NCBI RefSeq assembly: GCF_002288925.2
Contig: NW_022098008.1
Location: forward strand, 2,797,110-2,861,109
Direction of reading: 5' to 3'
DNA from: Delphinapterus leucas
Taxonomy: Eukaryota; Chordata; Mammalia; Artiodactyla; Monodontidae
Length of the DNA: 64,000 nt
The position numbers and the translations under genes were made by a program. The notes below the pieces were generated by a model that saw only the letters and a list, made by a program, of their open reading frames with translations, ran no database searches and was not told the origin of the DNA. Shown here piece by piece: positions 48,616-60,460 of the stretch (its first letter is position 1; every line of letters begins with the position of its first letter).

Positions 48616-48822
48616 TTTTTTTTTTTTTTTGCTGTACGTGGGCCTCTCACTGTTGTGGCCTCTCCCGTTGCGGAGCACAGGCTCCGGACGTGCAGGCTCA
48701 GCAGCCATGGCTCACGGGCCCAGCAGCTCCGCGGCATGTGGGATCTTCCCGGGCCGGGGCATGAACCCGTGTCCCCTGCATTGGCAGGCGGACTCTCAAC
48801 CACTGCGCCACCAGGGAAGCCC
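48616..48822 (-). mobile_element. CHR-2 SINE
   Basis: A complete reverse-strand CHR-2 copy: T run (A tail) at 48616-48630, body to 48822 ending 'ccaccagggaagccc'. CpGs are largely kept. No clear TSD was found by eye. Confidence 0.95.
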
Positions 48823-50117
48823 TGTTACTCTTATTTTTAAACAAACTCTTCTGATTTTCTTTAAACATTTAAAAATAATAGAATTTCCCTACAATGTATC
48901 AATAGTTGGAGCACTAGGTATGAGAGGTCTATGCAAAATAATTTTTAATGAATTCAGTCAGTATGCTGTTACATTCTTGTTATACATTATATTCCACATT
49001 TCTCTCGCACTTTACCAAAACTCGTAGATGTCAGAATTAAAGCTGATGATAAGGAGCTGTCTCACTCTGTCAGCTGCAAAAGTCAAGTTGATATCTTATT
49101 TCTCTAAATAGAGAGATTATAAAATACGTTAATAATAAATAATCACCTGTCGGTAGAAAAAATACAAAATCACTGCAAGCATCAATACACCTGCTGGAAA
49201 TGCTGGTTTGGTATTCTTGTTAACCTCAAGAAAGGTCGGGCAAAGGAATATCATTTTCTTAAATCTGCTGCTCAACTGACTTAAGAAATCTGTGAAAATA
49301 TTGTTTGTGTAGAAACTTATGGAGGTTTCCTCAGGATATTGATGTAGGCATTGTATCCACAGCTGGAGAGTGAAGATGGCATCATTAATTATGACTCAGG
49401 CAGGGAAGAAGATGAGGGACAAATGGCTTTTGAACATTAGAGACAGATTTCTCTTTTTTGACACTCTACACATACACAATCTTTTATTCCTATACATCTA
49501 CAATGATATTTTATGATTACAAGTTGGATTTTCAGTCATGTCATCAAAATGAAGAGATAAATTCTGCAATAAAGTTAGAAAATGAATTTGTTATAGATGT
49601 AGCATATTTTTTATTGAGTGTGTTTATATGTGCTGTTATTCTTTTAAAAATCATTGGTACCCCTCTATGTGAGTAAGAGAATCGATTAACAAGAATACTC
49701 TGGCACAACCATGGCTGATAAACAAGACTGCAGTACTGAAAGGCATACTTGGAATTCAAGTTGTGTAATCTAGCGCCTAAGTTAATGGGTTTGGTGGAAA
49801 CCATACTGAATTACGTATGAAGAAAATCCAGAATTCCTTCTTGTCATTACATTAAATTTGGGGAATAAGTTTGCACATCATTATTTATACCTTATTTTTA
49901 TTCATCTCAAATTTGGAAATAATCTTGGTCTATTCTCCAAAATTGTTACAAAGAATCAACGTGGTAGTTTTGATGTACTGAGAGAGTATAAAAATGCTTG
50001 GCTTTATATGTAAGATAGAAGATACATTATCAAGATAGTCACTCAGTTTTAGAAATTTTGCAAGCCTACCTGACTGTGTAAAAGTTTAAATTAAATATTT
50101 TACTGAATTGTACGTGA
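48823..50117. other. AT-rich unassigned sequence
   Basis: No gene or named repeat is recognised. Confidence 0.4.
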
Positions 50118-50160
50118 TCCAGTGAGAGGCCCGCATACTGCAAAAGAAAAAAAAAAAAAA
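50118..50160 (+). mobile_element. CHR-2 SINE 3' stub
   Basis: Only the last ~27 bp of a CHR-2 element (cagtgagaggcccgcatact) plus an A run. It adjoins an L1 3' end that starts immediately downstream, forming a composite. Confidence 0.8.
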
Positions 50161-50169
50161 GAAGTAACA

Positions 50170-50592
50170 GCAAATCAGCATGGATGGACCTAGAGATTAT
50201 GATACTAAGTGAAGTAAGTCAGACAAAGACAAAGATCATATGATATCGCTTATATGTGGAATCTAAAAAAAAAAAAAAAAAAAGAACTTATTTACAAAAC
50301 AGAAACAGACCCACAGGAATAGAAAACAATCTTATAGTTACCAATGGGGAAAGTGGGGAGGGAGGGATAAATTAGGAGTATGGGATTAACAGATACACAC
50401 CACTATATATAAAATAGATAAACAACAAGGATCTACCATATAGCACAGGGAACTGTTTTCAATAATTTTTAATAACCTATAAAGGAAAATAACCTGAAAA
50501 AGGATATATATATATATATATATAACTGAATCACTTAGCTGCATACCTGAAACTAACACAACATTGTAGATCAACTATAATTCAATTAAAAA
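50170..50592 (+). mobile_element. L1 3' end (5'-truncated)
   Basis: L1 distal region and 3' UTR: 'catggatggacctagagatt', 'atgtggaatctaaaaaaa', 'atagcacagggaactgtt' and 'cctgaaactaacacaacatt', ending in an A-rich tail. A (TA)n run near 50504-50523 lies where L1 3' UTRs often carry TA repeats. Confidence 0.9.
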
Positions 50593-50637
50593 AAAAGAAA
50601 CAGTAGATCATGTCATCAGTACTAGATCTTTTAACCA

Positions 50638-51345
50638 AGTAAATTGGTGCAGCCGCTATGGAGAACAGTATGGAGGTTCCTTAAAAAACTAAAAATAGAG
50701 CTACTATTTTTTTTTCCTCTGGGCATATATCCAGAGAAAACCATAATTCAAAAAGATCCATGCACCCAAATGTTCATAGCAGCACTATTTAAAACAGCCA
50801 AGACATAGAATCAAACTAAATGTTCAGCGACAGAGGAATGGATAAAGTAGTGTTACATATATACAATGGAATATTACTCAGCCATAAAAAATAATAAAAT
50901 AATGTCATTTGCAGCAACATGGATGGACCTAGAGATTGTCATACTGAGTGAAGTAAGTCAGACAGAGAAAGACAAATATCATATGATATCGCTTATATGT
51001 GGAATCTAAAAAAATAGATAAAAATGAACTTATTTACAAAACAGAAACAGACTCACAGACATAGCAAACAAACTTATGGTTACCAAAGGAGAAGGGAGAG
51101 GAGGGATAAACTGGAAGATTGGGATTAACATATACACACTATTATATATAAAACAAATAACTAATAAGGTCTTACTGTATAGCACAGGAAATACTCTGTA
51201 ATGACCTATATGAGAACAGATCTAAAAAAGGGTGGATATATGTATATGCATAACTGATTCACTCTGCTGTACAGCAGAAACTAGCACAACATTGTAAATC
51301 AACCATACTCCAATAAAAAATAATTAAAAAATGGAAATAAACACT
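50638..51345 (+). mobile_element. second L1 3' end in tandem orientation, longer
   Basis: Begins further upstream in L1 than its neighbour: 'tggagaacagtatggaggtt', 'catatatccagagaaaacca' and 'ttcatagcagcactattt', then the same 3' UTR order ending 'gaaactagcacaacattg' and 'ccaataaaaaat'. It is an independent, diverged copy and not a duplicate of 50170-50592. Confidence 0.9.
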
Positions 51346-52539
51346 TGGAATTAAAAAAAATAAGCACAGAATGGTAGCATTTAGCTACCCCAGAACCCTG
51401 CAATTACAAGCTCTCAGGATTACAGCAATGCCGTTTCTCAGACAGCGTTCAACGTTGTGTTTGCACGCTGCTTTTTATCAAAGGTTCCCACATGCTAACT
51501 CTGAAATCCAAATCATGTCTTGGTGCAACAAGAGTCTGGTCCTTATCACCACCAGCTCCGCAGGCTGATGAGGGTGAGACACAGGAGGTTAAGTGCCTTT
51601 TCTGAGGCCACATAATAAGCCGGATCATGCCTGGGGAGAGAGGCAACAACCTTGCTTCCGTATCCCTGGTCCTGCAGGTGGCCTGGTTCCCGGCAATCAC
51701 TTCCGACCACTCTGCACAGTAACCTACAGTGGCTTTGGTAGTGGGTGGATACATAAGGAAAAGCTGAACTCTTACATGACATATTTTTACAGATGTATGG
51801 GAGTTCACTCTAGAGTAATAGACCCAATTCTATGTATGATTGAACACACATTTTTGTTAGCACCTTACATAGCTTACACATTTTCAAAACAAAATAAATA
51901 CAATTAAGTATAATCAACATTCATGTACTACTCAATTCACTGATATTTCTGAATTCACGGTATTCTCAGATAGCAAAGAAGGCATACCCACTCATGTTCA
52001 CCAGCTGTTGACTTTTAAATATAAAAATGTTAAATAAAAAAAGAGAAAAAGAAAGGAAAAAGGAAATTGTATATTTAATGAATGAACGGGTACAATTTAC
52101 CCCTGGGAGGAGGTGGCCTTTATTTGGGTGAATCTAAGTGACTCACTGGTGTTTATATTCATCAGACCTAGGAAACAAATTTAGCCCCATCAAGCTGGTT
52201 TACCACTGGATGGTATGTACCAACCTTGACAGACCCTGAAATTTTAATGGACATAACAACCATCTATTTAAAGAGTTAAACTTTCTTTGTTTTTAATCAC
52301 AGTATTCTACGTCTTTGGAAAGACTAAGTTGAAAATATGGTTCATTTATGTTATTTGTGTTTACCATCTGAAATCCATGAAATAAGTGAAGTTGGGTTCA
52401 GCAACAATCATCTATCACATCCATAGCTCCTGGTACAATTATGCAAATTCTGATTTATGTTTAATCTTTGTTTTAACTTATTGCGCCTATGTTTTATGTG
52501 GAGGGTTTCAGTTATTTTTGGGTTTAGTATTCATGGTAC
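51346..52539. other. unassigned sequence
   Basis: No gene or named repeat is recognised. The 119-codon minus frame at 51449-51808 overlaps frames on the other strand and has no recognisable domain. Confidence 0.4.
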
Positions 52540-52647
52540 AGAATATAAATAAATAAATAAATAATTATCCAGAATATAAATAAATAAATAGATAAATAAT
52601 AACAATATAGTAATGGTTACATAACAACTATAGTAATGGTTACATAA
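52540..52647. repeat. AAAT-rich local tandem repeats
   Basis: A 31-bp unit beginning agaatataaataaata occurs at 52540 and 52571. Next, a 19-bp word (tatagtaatggttacataa) occurs at 52606-52624 and 52629-52647. Likely replication-slippage products. Confidence 0.85.
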
Positions 52648-52930
52648 AGCAGTCTTATATTGTTAATATGGTATGTTATACAGTCATTAAAAGGAGAGCT
52701 TAAATAGTTTTAATATAATGGTAATAGGATTATGATATAATATTAAATGAAAAAACCTACATGTAGTATTGTTCAAAGTCCATTTTTGAAAATAAATTTT
52801 ATGTAAAAGGAGAGAGAAGACTATCCCTCAAAATGTTAATACTTCCTGAGTAGAGAGACTACAAGTAAAATTAGTATTTGTCTTATAATTGTTTAGGTAT
52901 TTCTAACTTTCCAACAATGAGCACTTATAA
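52648..52930 (+). mobile_element. old L1M 3' UTR fragment
   Basis: Follows the order known for L1M 3' UTRs: 'tacagtcattaaaaggag', 'atattaaatgaaaaaacc', 'gttcaaagtccatttttg' and 'tttctaactttccaacaatg'. Diverged. Confidence 0.55.
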
Positions 52931-53245
52931 TCGAAAAAATATTAATCTTCTAAGCACTGAACAAAATTAGTTTGATTTCCACTTACCCCTTGCTAATGAA
53001 ATTACATGTGACACTTTTATGGAGCTTCATGTTTGCTCCAAAGGCACTCTTATTAAGTCAATTTTTTGTTTCTAAGAATATTGTAAAACAAAGGGAGATT
53101 TAAATATCTTTCATGTGATAATCAAATGGTATAAATGACTTAAGACCAATGCTTCTTAAGTTTAAAATAATACTAATATACATTTTATTAAGACCAATGA
53201 TTATGCTTTAGAGAAGCTTCATGACAATAAACTATACTTTTTTCC

Positions 53246-53330
53246 CCAGCTTTATTGAGATATAATTGATGTATAACATCATGGGAGCTTGTACAATGTG
53301 TTGGTCAATGATTTGGGAAACAAAAACAGG
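53246..53330 (-). mobile_element. old L1M 3' end fragment
   Basis: The plus strand reads 'agctttattgagatataatt' then 'gatgtataacatcatggg' and 'gtacaatgtgttggtcaatg', the antisense L1M 3' terminus. Confidence 0.75.
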
Positions 53331-53496
53331 TTATCACATCAAAAGGGTTATAATGGCTACACCATTAACCTCGGGTGGAGAAAGAGTCACAGTTACAATT
53401 TATTGCTGCCTGTAGAGGATATGTAGACATATTCCGATTTTGCAAGTATTTGTTGAGGAGGCAGGAAGAGGAGTTTGATGTGATGAACACAACTGT

Positions 53497-54130
53497 TTTT
53501 AAATGTATTTTACTGAAGTGTAGTTGATTTACAACATTATATTAATTTCTGCTGTGCAGCAACGTGATTCAGTTATACTTATATATAGCCTTTTCATATT
53601 CTTTTCCATTATGGTTTTTCACAGGTTATGAATATAGTTCCCTGTGCTACACAGTAGGACCTTGTTGTTTACCTATCCTATTTATAATAATTTGCATCTT
53701 CTAGTCCCAAACTCCCAATCCATTCCTCCCCCACGTCCCCTCCCCCTTGGCAACCACAAGTCTGTTTTCTATTGTCTGTGAGTCTGTTTCTGTTTCGTAG
53801 ATATGTTCGTTGCGTCATATTTTAGATTCCACATATAAGCAATATTATATGATATTTGTCTTTGTCTGACTTACTTCACATAGTATGATAATCTCTAGGT
53901 CTATCCATGTTGTCACAAATGGCATTATTTCATTCCTTTTTATGGCTGAGTTTTATTTCATTGTATAGATGTACCACTTCATCTTTCTCCATTCATCTGT
54001 CCATGGACACTTAGGTTGCTTCCATGTCTTGGCTATTGTGAATAGTGCTGCTATCAACATAGGGGTGCATGAAAATTTTCGAATTAGCTTTTTCCGGTGC
54101 AATGCGTATATCCTGAATGGGTTTTCCCTT
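53497..54130 (-). mobile_element. L1 3' part (3' UTR and distal ORF2)
   Basis: Antisense L1 running from its 3' end ('gttgatttacaacattat') through 'ctacacagtaggaccttg', 'ttagattccacatataag', 'ggtctatccatgttgtcac' and 'ttcatctgtccatggacact' to 'cataggggtgcatgaaaat'. The end at about 54130 is gradual. No TSD was recognised. Confidence 0.88.
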
Positions 54131-55076
54131 TGGTGGGTGTATTGGCAGGATGTCAGTAGGAGGCCCATAGTGCCCACATGTTGGGTAAATGGAGACCAGT
54201 TTAACAAAGTAACTGCACGAAGCTGTGGGTGGTGAGCAGGGGCCCAGAGGACATGTGGTGCTGGTGTCAGGGGGTGAGGGTCAGAGGGGGGTCCCCTGGG
54301 CTGGGAGCCCACTCTCTGCTGGGTGGATGGATATGGGAGAGCACCCCAGCCGCCCACAGGATGAGCAGCTGGGAACAGACCCCTGATGCCCTGCCACTGC
54401 CTGACTCCTCTGCGGCCCTGACCTGACCAGGAGCTGGTCCCTCCAGAGCGGATAGAGAGTGGGCAGAGTGGATCTGAAGGGCCAAGGGGAAGGTTCTAGC
54501 CCAACAAGAATGCAGGTGAAGACAAGCAAACTGAGCCAATAAATACCACAGTCACACAGGCAGGTAAGTTTCTTCCTCAAGACATAGTCCAGTGAGGGCC
54601 AGGGGGAGGGAGAGCGGGCAGTGGCTACTTTGCATCCTGTGGCTCTGTCGCCCTCAGGGCCCTAGGGGGTGGGTTTCTCTCCTCTGTGTTCAGCCAGAGA
54701 GAGTGTGAGAGTCTGCCGCCGAGCCTGGGGCAAGGCACACTCCACCCACCCACATTCCAGGAGGGCCTACTCAAGGCCACCTCACCGATGTGAGGCTGGG
54801 GACGTACTGGAACTGTGCATCCTGCAAGCAGAGCGTCTGCCTCAAGAGGCGGGGAAGGCCATGAAGCTTCTTTCCACACGAGGGGAATAAGCAAAATCAT
54901 ACAGAAGAGTGATCACCTTTATTTGGGTGGGATAGGGAAGGCATGGGGACATACGATGAATCTTAGTCGAAAATGAGAAAGTCATCAGGGAAAACAACAA
55001 AGAAGTGGCTTAGACTAGAGCTCCCTACATACTTTTGATCCCACTCCACCATCAGGAAAAATATCTTGAAACTCCC
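54131..55076. other. GC-rich unassigned sequence
   Basis: GC-rich, 54190-54890, lying against the end of an L1. It holds a strong splice-donor-like cag|gtaagt at about 54558-54566 but no supported exon. Frames up to 134 codons (53953-54357, minus) run into L1 sequence and have no recognisable domain. Confidence 0.4.
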
Positions 55077-55127
55077 GTGTGTGTGTGTGTGTGTGTGTGT
55101 GTGTTCGTGTGCGTGCATGTGTGTGCC
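55077..55127. repeat. (TG)n microsatellite
   Basis: A clean GT run to about 55104, then interrupted GT/GC repeats. Confidence 0.95.
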
Positions 55128-55494
55128 TGTACCGCCATCTTATATATGGTATATGAGGTGCGTGTATCTATGTATGTCTATGTAAAGAGGAAGTTAAACA
55201 GAAATAAAAATGCTTATGTTCCCTTTCCACTCATGCTGATTGCAATTATTGGCAAAGGCAAAAGAAAAGATGAAGATGTAAGCACAGAAAGACATGGAGC
55301 CTGTTTGCTGGAAGCAGCATTGGGGACAGGATGGGGAGACATTAGGAGGACCCTGTCATGGGCCCTCGGGCCTCATCCACCTACAGGCATCTCATGGCCA
55401 CTGGTCTAGAGAGCCTTCCTTGTCCACTTCTGTAAGTTTGGGAGATGAAGGTTTCACCAGGAAAAGAGAGGGGGATGAGATTATATAACATGTA

Positions 55495-55620
55495 TAATCT
55501 TATGTGAGTGTTTCATTCTCTGTGCCCTCACCTCCCAGGGTTGTTTTGAGGATAAGATGAGATGGTGCATAAGGGAAAGTGCCTGCCCTTAGTAGGCGTT
55601 GAGATGACTGACATTATTTT
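55495..55620 (+). mobile_element. MIR SINE 3' part
   Basis: Readable as 'cacctcccagggttgttttg', 'aggataagatgagatggtgc' and 'agtgcctgcccttagtaggc', a diverged MIR 3' half. Confidence 0.75.
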
Positions 55621-55738
55621 AAGTCCAATTGGGCTGGAGCACAGAATACATGCTGAATATAATGGGAGAAAAGCCAGATTTTAAGAGGCTTTAATTTGGG
55701 GCCCCAAGAGGAGCTGAGAGGGACTTGGGAGCAAGGCT

Positions 55739-56000
55739 AAACTTGCCATGGGGTGGGGCTTCCCTGGTGGCGCAGTGGTTGAGAGTCCACCTGCCGATGC
55801 AGGGGACGCGGGTTCGTGCCCCGGTCCGGGAAGATCCCACGTGCCGCAGAGTGGCAATGCCCCGTGAGCCATGGGCGCTAAGCCTGCGCATCCGGAGCCT
55901 GTGCTCCGCAATGGGAGAGGCCACAACAGTGAGAGGCCAGCGTACCACAAAAATACAAACAAACAAACAAACAAACAAACAAAAAACTTGCCATGGGGTG
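55739..56000 (+). mobile_element. CHR-2 SINE with (CAAA)n tail and perfect TSD
   Basis: The body begins at 55756 and the tail at about 55950 changes from A-rich to seven CAAA-type units. Direct repeats aaacttgccatggggtg (55739-55755 and 55984-56000) match exactly, with the leading As shared with the tail. It has a few private changes in the middle (for example gtggcaatgccc). Confidence 0.97.
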
Positions 56001-58692
56001 CCATGAAGAAGATTCTTCTGGGATGGGGCAGGTGGGGCTGAGTAGGGATAACAGGGAGGTAGGAAGGCAGGGTTCTAGCAGTTATACTCAGAGGGGAGGC
56101 TGGGAGGAAGGATCGTGTGTGAAGGAGTCTCTGCTCTCAGCGGGACTGGGCAGGGAGCGGGGAAAGTTGGGGTAGGGCAGGACTCTCATCCTGAGTGACT
56201 GTTGGTTGACATGCATTTATCCAACATGGAGGTCAAGGAGACCTTTGGCCAAGAGCATAGTGAGTTTGGTTCGGGGCTCTGTCAAGTTCTGCTCTCATGA
56301 GACAGAATTTACTCCTTACGTTCTCTCAACTGCAGACCAAATCCACACCCTCTAGACTGTTCCTTGCAGAGCGGCCCACACCCTAGAGACCTACCTTGAC
56401 TGACCAAACCAACACTCCACATCCACCATGGATGAAGAACCCTGAAAGGTTCAGAGTAGTACCATGGAATGTGCACTGCCCAATGCTGTGGAATCCAACC
56501 CAAAATGATTTCCTTGTTTTCTCTCCATGTCCTTTACCTGAGATATAAGACTGAGATATAAGAAAGTTGAGGAGGACAAAGTGCAATCAGCCTCATTATA
56601 TTCAAGCAAAAAGACCACATGTATCTCTCTAACGACACCACAGCAAATGCTTTGAAGTCAGCATTTGATTAAATGTATTATTATAAAAAGAGAAGAGGTT
56701 CCCTCAGCAAGTAGGGTATTATACACACACCTGGGGCTTTTAAAATAATAGCCACGTGGACTGCTGAGGTCAGTAATACGACTTTCTCAGGTGGGCTTAT
56801 TAGTAATGTGAAGCCCTAGAAAAATGAGTTACTGACAGTTTAAAATAAAGGATTTACTTCCCCAGTGTGTCACGTGGATCCAAATTAGTATTCTGTGCTC
56901 CTCTTGGGTATGGAGAGATTCAGAGTCTTTCATGTCTAAAACCTCACGATCAAGGGCAGATCTTTTGCTAGCCCTGGAGTCAGGATGGAAAAGAGGCTTC
57001 ATATATGGTTTCATCACTGAGTTTTACTGTAAGACCATGGGAAAAAGATCTTCACTGCCTTTTATTTCATTAAAACACACTGTCTTTTTTTTCCTTGACA
57101 CTTTAAAAAATTAAAATGGAAATGTTTTAGGATTCAAGCCATCATTAGAACGTATGTTTTATTTTCCCAGTGGGACAAAACAGTTTTAGAATTTTCGTCC
57201 CATCCCTAGATTGGATAGAGTTAAATAACTCTGGAAGAAAACAGTCATCTTGGAATCATTCACTTCATTCAAAATAAGCTTCCCATATATTTAGGTGCAT
57301 GGAAATTTAGACTATGACTGACATCCAAATTAAAGTTAAAAATTCTTCTGACCCTTTCAACATGGTTTTGTTCAGGAAAATACTATCCTGTGATCACTGT
57401 AGTGACTCTCCTTGGTCCCCCAGAGTCCAGATGTCTTGAAAGGACCAACATCTAAAATGAGCTGAATCCCATCCCCATGGCTCAAGTCCTTTTCTTCAAA
57501 ACTTTGACATCGTGAGAACAGACCCTCTGAAGTCTTCCTGGGCACTCTTTTCTGGGTTGTCTTCAATGGACTGTGAATTTGGGGATCTCAATATTATGAT
57601 TGGGTCTTTATAAAGTGCCTCTTTCCTGTGAAAGCATTGAGCCTTGCATATATAAAGGGACTTGAATCTGAGCTGAACTTGTCCAAATTTGAATTAAATG
57701 GTGCAAAGAGTATATGACATTTGTTAGCCCTACAGCATAAGTATTACAGCATGTAAGATTTACTAATCCATCTATTTCCAAGTTCTCAGAAGGACTTAAA
57801 AAAATATGTATGAAGAATTACTAAGTAATTTAGGATTACAACACGTAACAAAATATTTAGCTAATTTCATTGATTTTTCCCCCTTACTATTGAACATACA
57901 CGTATAATTAGCATGAAAAAATATTTATTAAATATTCAAAAATTTTCCATTTTTGACTTTGGCAATAGGGTAAAAGGTACGAGATTGCATTCTATTCCCC
58001 AAGAAACTTCTATTCTAATTAGAGGAAAAAACATAAGTATGAAAAAGGAACAAGTACAAAAACAAAGCTAAATGTCCATAATTTGGGACTGAAGGGAACA
58101 TTATTTGTTTTTAAGCTGTAATACAAATATTGGGGAGGAAGAAGTGTCTACCTTTTAGAGGTGAAAGGCTCATCAATGTGTTTTTCTAGATTAAACACTA
58201 GAAAATAAGAAATAGTTTAAATTGTATTATTTAATAGTTATTAATATTATGAATTTATAATAAATCAATTAAAACATGTATAAATTTAATGTGTAATACT
58301 ATTACACAATAACAATAGTTTCAGCTAATAATAATAACAATAATAAAAATAGTATTTATTAGTATGAAATACTAGCAAACAAAAATGTCTCCTTTGTCCT
58401 TTGCTCTCAGTAGCATTTTTTTCCTCCTTTGTGAATGAGCCAATACTATTTGTGCCCTGGACCCCAGGTCCTCCCCTTGGTCAAGAACATTTTTCCAGCA
58501 GGTGTCCCTACATCACTCTTCTCTTACTCTTCTGGATTGTTCTAGCAGAAAGCAAACGTGCTGTTCCCAAGCCACATGGGGACCATATTTATTTACATTT
58601 AAAAAGAATTGCTGGTGCAAGTTCTCTTCACTTTCTTACTTCAGGACATACTATATTGTGGGTGAAATGTTTAGAGGGTGCTGGATGCCAGA
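56001..58692. other. unassigned sequence
   Basis: GC-richer to about 56200, then AT-rich. A possible MER5-like DNA transposon piece lies near 56729-56830 ('cacctggggcttttaaaata'), at low confidence. No gene is recognised. Confidence 0.4.
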
Positions 58693-58862
58693 GATTACAA
58701 TCCACCCATCATCTACCCATCAATCATCTATCTATCCATCTATCTGTCCATCCATCTATCCATCTGTCCATCCATGCATCCACCCATTCATCCAACCATA
58801 CATCAATCCATCCTTCTATCTACCACCTATCTATGTATCAATCCATCCATCCCTCTATCATC
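58693..58862. repeat. (CATC)n-type tetranucleotide array, ~170 bp
   Basis: Degenerate atcc/catc/tatc words. It is the reverse-complement motif of the 39.7-kb array but shorter and more broken. The Ile-His-Pro-Ser frames here are repeat products. Confidence 0.92.
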
Positions 58863-59029
58863 TAAATTTCTACCTCAAAAAATTAAACCGTGATAGTATT
58901 TGGGCATAATTATTTCCCGTCTTCTCCACATATACACAATATATCTTATAATAGAAGTAATTTGAGAATTTTGTTACTTTTGGAGAAATTAGAATATTAG
59001 AGATACTTTATATTTTCTGTGATTTCTCC

Positions 59030-59460
59030 CACAAATATGGCTCATTCTACCTTTCCTCATATGTACCTACTACTGTGAATGTGTGCATATCTTTCCACAT
59101 CAGTTTTAATGCTTTTATATGCACATTCATGAAAAATTTAGAGTATTGATTTTTTTTTAATATAAACAGTATTACAGTATATTTATGGCTTAGCAGTTTG
59201 CTTTTTGTATACAATAATATGCTTTCAAGGATCTTCCCACATCCATAACTCATGCTTCTCATGTATTATTTTATCTAAGGATGTATTACCTCTATTTACC
59301 TTTCTTCTATAGCTGCCTATTCATTCATTCTACATTTTCTGTTTGGTTTCTTTTTTCAGATCGTACAGATGCTAGTATTTCTGTAATATAGCTAAAGAGG
59401 GATTGCTGGATTATAGGGAATGTGCAATTTTAATTTTAATAGAAATTGCCAGAATATTGC
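59030..59460 (-). mobile_element. old L1M, 3'-side half of an interrupted copy
   Basis: Antisense L1M: 'catatctttccacatcagtt', 'cagtttgctttttgtatac', 'gggattgctggattataggg' and 'aattttaatagaaattgcc'. It appears to continue after 59990. Confidence 0.6.
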
Positions 59461-59990
59461 CAGCGTGGCCTGATCAGTCCATTATGTTGCCATGCTTTCA
59501 AGGGGTGGACACGTGCAGAATGCCAGCGTGCACAACACACATATCTGTGCTCACAGCGTGCAGATGGTCGTGTTGGACTGTCCAGGTTGGGCTCAGGCTT
59601 GCTTCAGGGTCTCCACTTCTGGGTCCAGGATGCGGGAGTTGTGCCTGCCAGAGCACGCTCTTCTCCTGGTCTGTTGTGATGGAGACAGAGGGTCAAGTGG
59701 AAGGTCCTACTGGTGTGTCACTCCAGCCTGTGTTCCACTGGCCAGACGAGACACATGGTCCATCCAACATCTGTGGGCAGAGCCCAGCTCTGTTTCCTGG
59801 CAACGGCACAGAGGAGAGATTCTACTCGGGGATGGGGACAAAGACCCCATGTGACCCCGGTGTCACATGGGTCCACCCAGCAGCAGTGATGGGCACAATT
59901 TCTTCTGGCAATGCTCCATCTTGTTGACTGAACCTCTTTTCCTAATATAAGGAGGGGAAATAAACTCATTGCCACTTTAATTTAGGTTCC
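59461..59990 (+). mobile_element. GC-rich ~530-bp insertion, LTR-like, unclassified
   Basis: It separates two collinear parts of an old antisense L1M. The composition differs sharply from both flanks. The right end has 'aaataaactcattgccac', an AATAAA-containing segment like the polyadenylation zone of an LTR. A 174-codon plus frame (59403-59927) spans the junction and has no recognisable domain, so I do not call it a gene. Strand and family are tentative. Confidence 0.45.
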
Positions 59991-60460
59991 TTTGCTTAAT
60001 GGTGAGGCTGGGTTTCTTTTCATGTGTATAGTGGTTATTTGTATCTTATTTTTCTGCAAATTCCTTGTAAAGAGTACTTTGTCAATTACCCTACAGTGTG
60101 TGGTCCCTTCCTGCTTGTGGGAGGTATTTTTTTTAATTGATGTATATTGTAGATACTATTCTTCTGTTACAGCTGAAGCATCTCTAATCCCCCCAGTCTT
60201 CTACTTGACTTTAACTTTGATTAAGGTACCTTGTCACAGAGGAATTTTTAATTTTAAAATGATTATACTTCTTTAATCTGATGTTTGTACTTTTCTTCTG
60301 TGACTTTAAGACTATGTGATTATGAAGATAACTGTTATGTGTTTACATTTTATTCAGATTTGGTCTCCTGATGTAGGAGTTAGTCACACATTTAGACTTA
60401 TTTATGGTGTAAGACAGTCATGTAACTTTTAAAATGATATTTGGCAAGTTGCCCCTCCAT
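59991..60460 (-). mobile_element. old L1M, 5'-side half of the interrupted copy
   Basis: The antisense L1M order resumes: 'gtggttatttgtatctta', 'ttgtcacagaggaattttta', 'catttagacttatttatggt' and 'gatatttggcaagttgcccc'. The match to the L1M pattern is by eye and diverged. Confidence 0.5.

Noticed and set aside
58401..58865. 154-codon plus-strand frame ending in His/Ser/Ile repeats
   Set aside because: The C-terminal third is the CATC array and the first part has no recognisable domain. A 135-codon frame overlaps it in another phase.
59403..59927. 174-codon plus-strand frame
   Set aside because: Crosses the junction between old antisense L1M and the GC-rich insertion, so it cannot be an ancestral gene. 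No domain is recognised.
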